Source: Collinsella aerofaciens
GTDB taxonomy: Bacteria; Actinomycetota; Coriobacteriia; Coriobacteriales; Coriobacteriaceae
Assembly (NCBI GenBank): GCA_008671285.1
Contig: RPYR01000127.1
Coordinates: 1-13,950, forward strand
Direction: 5' to 3'
DNA: 13,950 nt
Notes under the pieces: model-generated
Told to the model about the DNA's origin: nothing
Seen by the model: only the letters and a program-made list of their open reading frames with translations
Database searches by the model: none
In this document: positions 1 to 4,740 of the stretch, in pieces
Numbering within the stretch: position 1 is the stretch's first letter
How the letters are laid out: the number at the start of each line of letters is the position of its first letter
Program-made: the position numbers and the translations under genes

Positions 1-27
1 CATCAGACCAACCCCGCCGAGGAGCAC

Positions 28-58
28 GCGGGCTAGCCGCGCAGCGGCACACGCCCGC
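28..58. other. GC-rich bulged hairpin at window start
   Basis: GCGGGC at 28-33 pairs with GCCCGC at 53-58, and inside it GCCGC at 36-40 pairs with GCGGC at 44-48 around a GCA loop. No T-run follows (the next bases are AAAACTG), so it is not a clear intrinsic terminator. It may be the 3' end of an upstream transcript or part of an RNA that begins before the window. No protein-coding frame is evident around it. Confidence 0.35.
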
Positions 59-84
59 AAAACTGTATGAATAAAATGACGACA

Positions 85-227
85 GGGAGGGTCTCCGGGC
101 GTGAGGGAGGTGGTTAAGGTTGGCGCGAAGTACGCACGCAAAGGAAAGCAATTAATGTGCTTTCCGTCTTGCGCAGGACTGTAGAGCAGCAAACTTAACC
201 CCCGCCCGCAGCCCCGGAGACCCTCCC
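85..227 (+). ncRNA. Candidate rod-shaped structured RNA (6S-like architecture)
   Basis: A perfect 15-bp inverted repeat (85-99 with 213-227) encloses a nested set of helices. GTTAAG 113-118 pairs with CTTAAC 194-199, with further G-C pairs outward. GCGCGAAG 123-130 pairs with CTTGCGC 168-174 with one bulged G. GGAAAGCA 143-150 pairs with TGCTTTCC 158-165 around a 7-nt loop. The 3' side holds a 19-nt unpaired stretch (175-193) with a possible 3-bp mini-hairpin, against only 4 nt on the 5' side. A TAAAAT -10-like box at 72-77 would place the transcript start at about 84, right at the closing stem, but no good -35 is seen. A closing stem, an asymmetric bubble and an apical stem resemble 6S RNA, yet about 145 nt is short and no sequence signature confirms this. 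A + transcript is favoured by the -10 box. It could instead be a family-specific RNA. No RNase P, SRP or tmRNA signature was seen. Confidence 0.45.
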
Positions 228-238
228 GGATGGCCCCG

Positions 239-290
239 AAAAATTTTTTAAAAAAAGTTGTTGCGCGCCGGACAGACTTATGTGTATACT
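239..290 (+). promoter_or_regulatory. tRNA-Asp promoter with UP-element-like A/T tract
   Basis: TATACT at 285-290 is a good -10 box. TTGCGC at 261-266 serves as -35 with an 18-bp spacer. The pure A/T tract at 239-256 (runs of A, T and A) lies at about -58 to -41 relative to a start near 297, exactly where an UP element contacts the RNA polymerase alpha subunits. That layout fits a highly expressed stable-RNA gene. The tract stands out sharply in GC-rich surroundings. Confidence 0.6.
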
Positions 291-336
291 AATCCCCGCA
301 GCGCACGCGAGCGGAAACAAACGCGAACGTCTGCCT

Positions 337-414
<78 letters not shown>

Positions 415-422
415 ACGCAATT

Positions 423-450
423 AAAGCCACGTCTTCGGACGTGGCTTTTT
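423..450 (+). terminator. Rho-independent terminator of tRNA-Asp
   Basis: A perfect 11-bp stem (423-433 with 438-448) is capped by a TTCG tetraloop, and the T-run overlaps the end of the stem to 450. It lies directly behind the tRNA and has no other gene to serve. Confidence 0.92.
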
Positions 451-568
451 GCGTTTGATGCACTTTGTTTCGATAGAACGATCGCCCTGGTGCATCTTCG
501 CCCAGAATCCTCGCGCCTTCGGGAACGCAAGTAAAATCCAATAAGTATATCTGTCTAAACAACAGCTT

Positions 569-613
569 TGTTGCGCAACACCTGTTCTACGAGACAGGGG
601 GTTAGGTTATACT
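569..613 (+). promoter_or_regulatory. Candidate promoter and operator upstream of the Rrf2 gene
   Basis: TGTTGCGCAACA (569-580) is a perfect 12-bp palindrome. It is followed by a bulged inverted repeat beginning CCTG at 581 and ending CAGG near 597, then a TATACT -10 box at 608-613. No convincing -35 exists (TTCTAC lies at 585-590), as expected for a promoter that depends on an activator or is covered by a regulator. A start near 620 would give a leader of about 150 nt before the ATG at 774. Autoregulation by the Rrf2 protein is a natural guess but is not shown by the sequence. The rest of 451-773 holds a weak 7-bp inverted repeat (457-463 with 490-496) and no supportable gene. Confidence 0.4.
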
Positions 614-773
614 AAATTGCACTGTGCGCCGCATCTGATGCATTTCGCTCCAAGCGCGGCACTCAGTGGATATCCGATTTACCATTTGGATGTCCTGGCG
701 GTCATTTAGCGTCTCGACACAAGCTCGGCCCCGGAGCTCGTTCGAGCTGTTCGTATTCCTTGAAAGGGGAAAA

Positions 774-1259
774 ATGGACATATCGAGGAAGACTGATTAC
801 GCCCTTCGTATGCTGGCGATGCTTGCTGAGGATCCGGAGTGTTTGCTTTCTGTTCGCACCGCTGCCGAAGAGGTCAATGTTCCGTATTCGTTTGCCCGCT
901 CGATTCAGCACGGTTTGGTCCAGGCCGGTATTGTGGAGAGCCTGCGTGGCGTCCACGGTGGCATGCGTCTCAAGGTCAGTCCGGACGACGTCACTATCCG
1001 CCAGGTCGTCGAGGCCGTTCAGGGTCCTATGGTTATGAACGATTGCACCGCGCCCGATGGTGACTGTGCGCGCATGGGCGCGTGCTGCTAGCATCCCCGG
1101 GGGGCCGGAGCCCAGGCGTTGATGCGCGACTACCTCGATTCCGTTTCGCTCGGCGACATCGTCGCTCACCGCCAGTTCCCAGCCGTCGATCCCAAGTTCG
1201 CCGACCGCGAAGCGTTTCCCGAGTACGCCACCTGCGAGTGCGCTTACCGGGAGGAATAA
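774..1259 (+). pseudogene. Rrf2-family transcriptional regulator interrupted by an in-frame TAG
   Basis: The start at 774 (MDISRKTDYA) has the ribosome site GAAAGGGG just upstream and matches the usual Rrf2 N-terminus; an upstream in-frame GTG at 666 has no ribosome site. Residues 1-70 form the winged helix, with a recognition-helix region near 36-50 and a GVHGGMRL wing. Cys91, Cys98, Cys104 and Cys105 give C-x6-C-x5-CC, close to the Fe-S ligand pattern of IscR and NsrR, so redox, NO or cluster sensing is likely. A TAG at 1089-1091 ends the protein at residue 105. The same frame then continues with a normal Rrf2 C-terminus (ALMRDYLDSVSLGDIVAH) to TAA at 1257-1259, 161 codons in all, the family's usual length. 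The 15 nt after Cys105 look scrambled: the expected conserved Trp is absent. Either the gene is truncated or decayed, or this GC-rich spot contains a sequence error. It lies 21 bp before the glycosylase gene, probably in one transcript. Confidence 0.75.
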
Positions 1260-1280
1260 CGCCGCATAAGGAGCATAGCC

Positions 1281-2186
1281 ATGATTCAGGACCCCTTTCG
1301 TTCGATGATTCGTTCGGAAGGGGTCCTGCGTTATCGTGACCTTCCGTGGCGCCGCACACGCGATCCGTACATCATTTGGCTTTCTGAGGTCATGCTGCAG
1401 CAAACGCAGGTGCCGCGTGTGGAGGCGCGCATGCCGGTGTGGCTCGATCGTTTTCCGACTGTGCAGGCGCTTGCCCTGGCCGCGCCTTCCGATGTTTTGG
1501 ACGCTTGGCAGGGCATGGGCTACAACCGACGCGCTCTGGCGCTTCATGGGGCCGCTCAGCGCGTTGTAGAGGACTGGGACGGGGAGTTTCCGCGTGAGAC
1601 GCGTGACTTGGTCGCTCTGCCTGGTATTGGCCCGGCAACGGCGCAGGGTATCCGGTCGTTTGCGTTTGATCTTCCGGGCGTGTATCTGGAGACCAATGTG
1701 CGCACAGTCTTTCTGCATCACTTCTTTCCCGATGTACCGGCTGTTCCCGATCGCGAGCTGGTGCCGCTGATCCAAGCCGCCTGTCCGGCGGCTCCCGGTG
1801 CAGCGACCGACGAGATCGCTCCCTTTGCCGTGCCGCTCGATGATGCCGACACGCCGCGCGCGTGGTATTACGCGTTGCTAGATTACGGCGCATATCTAAA
1901 AAAGACGTTGCCCAATCCGTCCAGGCGCTCGGCGGGCTATAGCCGTCAATCAAAGTTTGAGGGCTCGCGTCGCCAAAAGCGCGCGCATATCGTGCGTATG
2001 TTGCTGGCAGCGCGCGATGGCCAGCCGGCGGGGATTACGCTTGCTGATGCCGTGGCGGGCGTTAACGAGATGGAAGCGGCGGCTGGGCGTGGGCCGGTCG
2101 AGCGCGACTTGATCGCGGGCATTCTAGCCGACCTGGAGCGTGAGGGCTTTTGCCGAGCTGAGGGCGATCGCTGGCTGAGCATCTAG
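1281..2186 (+). CDS. HhH-GPD family DNA glycosylase, cluster-less MutY-like ('HesB'-annotated type)
   Basis: This 301-residue protein is a base-excision repair glycosylase. Residues 27-45 (DPYIIWLSEVMLQQTQV) match the MutY N-terminal motif, including Glu36, equivalent to the MutY glutamate that protonates the mispaired adenine. The helix-hairpin-helix is at 113-121 (LPGIGPATA). Where MutY has LDGNV, this protein has LETNV, placing Glu137 at the catalytic Asp position. The sequence TNVRTVFLHHFF and the later YYALLDYGAYLKK and QSKFEGS motifs are typical of a cluster-less HhH-GPD group that databases often label 'Fe-S cluster assembly protein HesB'. The four C-terminal cysteines of MutY and Nth are absent; only Cys168 and Cys291 occur. 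Residues 165-190 look like an insertion. The last 50 residues resemble a small winged-helix segment. The ribosome site AAGGAG is 7 nt before the ATG. The family call is sure; the base specificity is unknown. Confidence 0.85.
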   Translation: MIQDPFRSMIRSEGVLRYRDLPWRRTRDPYIIWLSEVMLQQTQVPRVEARMPVWLDRFPTVQALALAAPSDVLDAWQGMGYNRRALALHGAAQRVVEDWDGEFPRETRDLVALPGIGPATAQGIRSFAFDLPGVYLETNVRTVFLHHFFPDVPAVPDRELVPLIQAACPAAPGAATDEIAPFAVPLDDADTPRAWYYALLDYGAYLKKTLPNPSRRSAGYSRQSKFEGSRRQKRAHIVRMLLAARDGQPAGITLADAVAGVNEMEAAAGRGPVERDLIAGILADLEREGFCRAEGDRWLSI

Positions 2187-2193
2187 CCTGTGC

Positions 2194-2227
2194 AAATCTG
2201 AAGAACAGGATTGTAAGGTTTAGATTT
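2194..2227 (+). other. Stem-loop in the leader upstream of rubrerythrin
   Basis: AAATCTGAA (2194-2202) pairs with TTTAGATTT (2219-2227) over 9 bp with one G-U pair and a 16-nt loop. An alternative pairing CCTGT 2187-2191 with ACAGG 2205-2209 overlaps it. There is no T-run, so it is not a standard terminator. It may be an operator, a weak attenuator or chance. No clear promoter for the rubrerythrin gene was found in this 114-bp gap. Confidence 0.22.
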
Positions 2228-2300
2228 TCGGCATGAGGGCATCCTAAAGACGAGGCCGCTCGAAGCCTACGGGCGGCATGCGTTGAAGGGAAGTACACCT

Positions 2301-2840
2301 ATGGATTTTGAGAATTCCCAAACCAAGAAGAACCTCGAGACCGCTTTTGCCGGTGAGTCCCAGGCACACACCAAGTATCGCTACTATGCATCCAAGGCCA
2401 AAAAGGACGGCTACGTTCAGATCTCGAATATTTTTGCCGAGACGGCGGGCAACGAGTCCGAGCACGCCAAGCTGTGGTTTAAGTATCTGCACGACGGCGC
2501 CGTTCCGGGCACTCTGGACAACCTGCGCGACGCCGCTGCGGGCGAGAACTACGAGTGGACCACGATGTACGACGAGTTCGCCAAGACCGCCGAGGAGGAG
2601 GGCTTTGCCGAGATCGCCGAGAAGTTCCGTGGCGTCGGTGCCGTGGAGAAGGCTCACGAGGAGCGCTACAACAAGCTCGTCGAGCGCATTGAATCTGGCG
2701 AGGTGTTTGAGCGTGAGGGCGTGAAGGTGTGGAAGTGCCTGAACTGCGGGCACCTGCACGTTGGTGCTGAGGCGCCTGAGGTGTGCCCGGTGTGTAACCA
2801 CCCGAAGGCGTACTTTGAGGAGCAGGTGGTGAACTACTAG
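2301..2840 (+). CDS. rbr: Rubrerythrin (non-haem diiron peroxidase)
   Basis: This cytoplasmic peroxidase reduces H2O2 to water in anaerobes and protects them from oxygen exposure. The 179-residue protein has the standard two-domain plan. The N-terminal ferritin-like four-helix domain (about 1-140) carries diiron ligands Glu19 (AGESQA) and the two ExxH motifs E52-x-x-H55 and E116-x-x-H119. The C-terminal rubredoxin-like domain has Cys146-x2-Cys149 and Cys162-x2-Cys165 and shuttles electrons to the diiron site. The length is normal and all key residues are present. The start at 2301 ([10 protein letters not shown]) is chosen over an in-frame TTG at 2283 because the ribosome site GAAGGG (2285-2290) lies between them. 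The gene is followed after 20 bp by the first copy of the duplicated hairpin-terminator element. The neighbouring Rrf2 regulator might control it, but no shared operator was found. Confidence 0.96.
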   Translation: MDFENSQTKKNLETAFAGESQAHTKYRYYASKAKKDGYVQISNIFAETAGNESEHAKLWFKYLHDGAVPGTLDNLRDAAAGENYEWTTMYDEFAKTAEEEGFAEIAEKFRGVGAVEKAHEERYNKLVERIESGEVFEREGVKVWKCLNCGHLHVGAEAPEVCPVCNHPKAYFEEQVVNY

Positions 2841-2860
2841 CGCTTGGCGCTGGCTGCTGC

Positions 2861-3026
2861 GGAGCGCAGGGCGGGAAATGCCTTTCCCTCTCGCTCACGG
2901 CTGCGCAGGTCGCGCGAGGCAAAGGTGTTTCCCCGCCCTGTGCTCCGGCTTCGGGTCGTCGCGTGCTTGCTACTGAAAAACTGATAAGAAGTTTGTGTGC
3001 CGCCCCTTATGGGGCGGCACGTTTTT
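2861..3026 (+). repeat. Duplicated intergenic hairpin-terminator element, copy 1
   Basis: Positions 2864-2993 are identical to 3766-3895 (130 of 130 bases, constant offset 902), and the similarity continues with three mismatches through the terminator to 3026. Bases 2861-2946 fold into a long imperfect hairpin: an 18-nt arm at 2861-2878 pairs with 2928-2946 with a single bulge, and pairing continues inward (for example CCTTT with AAAGG) with a few mismatches. A linker of about 50 nt with an A-rich stretch (TGAAAAACTGATAAGAAG) joins it to the terminator. At 2863 copy 1 has A (pairs with T2944) where copy 2 has G (G-U pair), so the fold survives just outside the identical block. No coding potential or transposase is visible. 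Confidence 0.9.
2997..3026 (+). terminator. Rho-independent terminator after rubrerythrin
   Basis: A 10-bp GC-rich stem GTGCCGCCCC/GGGGCGGCAC (2997-3006 with 3011-3020), a TTAT loop and the run GTTTTT. It forms the distal end of the repeat element and lies 156 nt after the rubrerythrin stop codon, so the message would carry the whole repeat as its 3' UTR. Confidence 0.88.
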
Positions 3027-3063
3027 GTGGGGGCCGGTTGGGGCGGTGACGTTGCTTAGAGGG

Positions 3064-3069
3064 TACACT
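3064..3069 (+). promoter_or_regulatory. Candidate -10 box for the 210-residue membrane protein
   Basis: TACACT at 3064-3069 lies between the terminator ending at 3026 and the ATG at 3112, and would give a leader of about 35 nt. No good -35 hexamer is at the right distance (TTGGGG at 3038-3043 needs a 20-bp spacer). A promoter somewhere in this short gap is required because the strong terminator separates the two genes. Confidence 0.3.
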
Positions 3070-3111
3070 GGGTAGCGTTGGCTATTCGTTTCCTCTTGTG
3101 AGGTGTTGGTT

Positions 3112-3744
3112 ATGGGTAAGAAGTCTCGGGCTCGGGTTGCTGCGGCGGGAACTCGCAAGGATCCTGGTCGTCGGGTTGCCGAGGGTAAAAAGGCCGATCG
3201 TGCTGAGAAGGACAAGAAGGTCGGTGCGCATGCTCATCCTGAGTGGGCGCCCCATTTGAATTCGGCTAGTGAGGACTTGACCGCCAAGCTGTTTACGATG
3301 GTCGAGGTCATCTTGGGCGTGGTGCCTGTGGTGGTCATTGGCCTGTTCCTGGCCTCCAAGGATGCCACGAGCGTGGATAAGCTCACCGAGGTCTTTTCGC
3401 AGGAGCCCTCGATGGTGGTCACGTTTATTTCTGCGTGCCTGCAGCCGTTTGTGGCGTACATGCTGTACATGATTTATCGCAAATACTGCGAGGGCGATGC
3501 GGGCTTTGCCGCCGGCAACCTGATCGGTCTTTTGTGCTCCGAGATCCTACTGCTCAATATCCCGGGCGTCATCGGTATGGGCATCTTGCTGTGGCGTGTT
3601 TGGCGCAACGTTGCCCCGCACTTTGAGAGTTGGCTGTTTGAGCGCCGCGTAATGGGCGTGCTGGCAGACATCGCCGGGTCGCTCGTGATTCTCGTCTTGG
3701 CATTTATGTGCGCCACCGCCGCCCGCGGTCTCGCGGGCATGTAG
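3112..3744 (+). CDS. Unknown multi-pass membrane protein with basic N-terminal tail
   Basis: I do not recognise this 210-residue protein. The first 50 residues are very basic and hydrophilic (MGKKSRARVAAAGTRKD; many Lys and Arg), probably a cytoplasmic tail. Hydrophobic segments follow at about 63-82, 101-122, 132-162 (long enough for one or two passes) and 182-205, giving four or five membrane spans. Charged loops lie between them, for example YRKYCEGDAG near 122-131 and RVWRNVAPHFESWLFERR near 162-179. No catalytic or transport motif stands out. The ATG at 3112 is preferred over an in-frame TTG at 3103, since TGAGG (3099-3103) is a ribosome site 8 nt upstream. The gene is a single unit: a terminator closes the previous gene, and the second copy of the repeat element starts about 20 bp after its stop. 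The direct repeats on either side could delete or amplify it by recombination. Confidence 0.82.
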   Translation: MGKKSRARVAAAGTRKDPGRRVAEGKKADRAEKDKKVGAHAHPEWAPHLNSASEDLTAKLFTMVEVILGVVPVVVIGLFLASKDATSVDKLTEVFSQEPSMVVTFISACLQPFVAYMLYMIYRKYCEGDAGFAAGNLIGLLCSEILLLNIPGVIGMGILLWRVWRNVAPHFESWLFERRVMGVLADIAGSLVILVLAFMCATAARGLAGM

Positions 3745-3762
3745 TCTGTTCTCACCGACCAC

Positions 3763-3928
3763 GGGGCGCAGGGCGGGAAATGCCTTTCCCTCTCGCTCAC
3801 GGCTGCGCAGGTCGCGCGAGGCAAAGGTGTTTCCCCGCCCTGTGCTCCGGCTTCGGGTCGTCGCGTGCTTGCTACTGAAAAACTGATAAGAAGTTAGCGT
3901 GCCGCCCCTTTTGGGGCGGCACGTTTTT
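3763..3928 (+). repeat. Duplicated intergenic hairpin-terminator element, copy 2
   Basis: Identical to copy 1 over 3766-3895. Differences appear at 3896 and 3898 (between the A-rich linker and the terminator stem) and at 3911 (terminator loop). The element starts about 20 bp after a stop codon, as copy 1 does, so both copies form the 3' UTR of the preceding gene in the same orientation. The bases between stop codon and element are unrelated in the two copies, which marks a real boundary for the repeated unit. Confidence 0.9.
3899..3928 (+). terminator. Rho-independent terminator after the 210-residue membrane protein
   Basis: The same 10-bp stem as in copy 1 (3899-3908 with 3913-3922) with a TTTT loop and the run GTTTTT. 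It closes the second copy of the repeat element. Confidence 0.88.
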
Positions 3929-4022
3929 GTATGGGGTCCCGGTCTCCACAATTTCCGTCAAGCTTTTGGTTAGATTTTGGTCAGTTGGCGTAAGGGTGGA
4001 AGGCCAAAAGATTGCTGACGAA

Positions 4023-4065
4023 AAAAGCTCAGAGAAAGTGCTGGTAGGGGAGTTGTTGAGCTTTT
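4023..4065. other. Inverted repeat in the gap before the small Gln-rich gene
   Basis: AAAAGCTCA (4023-4031) is an exact reverse complement of TGAGCTTTT (4057-4065), with a 25-nt loop. It could be a leader hairpin, an operator or a weak terminator; only four T's end the stem. The gap 3929-4181 is noticeably AT-richer than the genes around it and shows no other supportable feature. Confidence 0.25.
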
Positions 4066-4181
4066 CGACAGCTTTTGAGCAAAAGAAACTTTGTGGCTAT
4101 TGCCGGCGATTGCGTTGTCGCGGTCATGGCGGTGCGGGATGCTGATCGTAAGCGTCGAATACTCCGATTTTGGAGGCAAGC

Positions 4182-4616
4182 ATGAATCTGTTTCTTGAGA
4201 CTCCGCAGCAACAAGCCGAGCGCATGTTGCGCCAGCAGCAACGACTTATGGAGATGCAAATGCAAGGGGCGGCAGTCCAGCCCTTTGCGCAAAATGTCGT
4301 GCCCGCTGCTGTACCTGCAGCTGTGCCCGGGTGCGAATCGGCACCAGAGGCCTATTCCGTACAGCAAGATTCATATGCGCAGGAGCTCGCGTTCGACAAG
4401 CGTCGTGCGCGTCGTCGCCGCGTGGGCCAGCGCCTGCGCACCTTGGCGATGATCGTGCTCATCCCGTTAGGGCTTGTGGCCATCTTTCTGGCGTCGTATG
4501 CCCTCACGTGCATCCTCAACGGCGCATCGCCCAACGAGGTGCTCCAACATCTGTCAGCCCTGGGCCAGCGCCTAGGCGACGTCATAACAACCATCCGCAC
4601 CGGCTGGGAGAGCTAG
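4182..4616 (+). CDS. Small Gln-rich single-pass membrane protein, unknown function
   Basis: I do not recognise this 144-residue protein. The N-terminal third is rich in Gln and Met (QQQAERMLRQQQRLMEMQMQ, residues 9-28), probably helical or coiled coil. A Pro/Ala/Val-rich linker follows (about 39-50). An arginine-rich patch at 73-80 (KRRARRRR) directly precedes a hydrophobic segment at about 88-111, so by the positive-inside rule the N-terminus is cytoplasmic. The C-terminal 33 residues would be outside and look amphipathic. The ATG at 4182 has the strong ribosome site TGGAGG 5 nt upstream; an in-frame TTG at 4170 lies upstream of that site and is rejected. The good ribosome site and GC-rich third positions support a real gene. 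It sits 124 bp before rmuC, with no terminator evident between them. Confidence 0.75.
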   Translation: MNLFLETPQQQAERMLRQQQRLMEMQMQGAAVQPFAQNVVPAAVPAAVPGCESAPEAYSVQQDSYAQELAFDKRRARRRRVGQRLRTLAMIVLIPLGLVAIFLASYALTCILNGASPNEVLQHLSALGQRLGDVITTIRTGWES

Positions 4617-4740
4617 CGTTTTAGCGTCCGCGGCTCTAAGAGAAATTTGTCTGCAAGGCAGTGAGTGATCCGGGTGTGTGGCGGGGTAAGATTGATCGCG
4701 GTTTTGATTGATGACCGATTGAGTTTGTTGGGCGGAGTCT

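Noticed and set aside
1..60. 3' end of RNase P RNA, tmRNA or SRP RNA at the window start
   Set aside because: No conserved core sequence of any of these RNAs could be recognised in the 60-80 bases available.
581..2209. Similar CCTGT...ACAGG pairs upstream of both the Rrf2 and the rubrerythrin genes, as a shared operator
   Set aside because: The spacer lengths and inner sequences differ, and five-base arms arise often by chance; not enough to claim a common regulator site.
2479..3824. Two minus-strand frames sharing the same N-terminal peptide (MPRATCAAVSERERHFPPCA)
   Set aside because: The shared peptide only reflects the duplicated DNA element at 2861-3026 and 3763-3928; the frames then run antisense into unrelated genes.
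2861..3928. Insertion sequence, MITE or CRISPR interpretation of the duplicated element
   Set aside because: No target-site duplication, no terminal inverted repeats beyond the internal hairpin, no transposase, and only two copies 902 bp apart with a gene between them, unlike a CRISPR array.
3927..4145. 72-codon open frame in the gap before the small Gln-rich gene
   Set aside because: It starts right after the terminator T-run, has no ribosome site, and its composition changes midway; it does not look like a protein.
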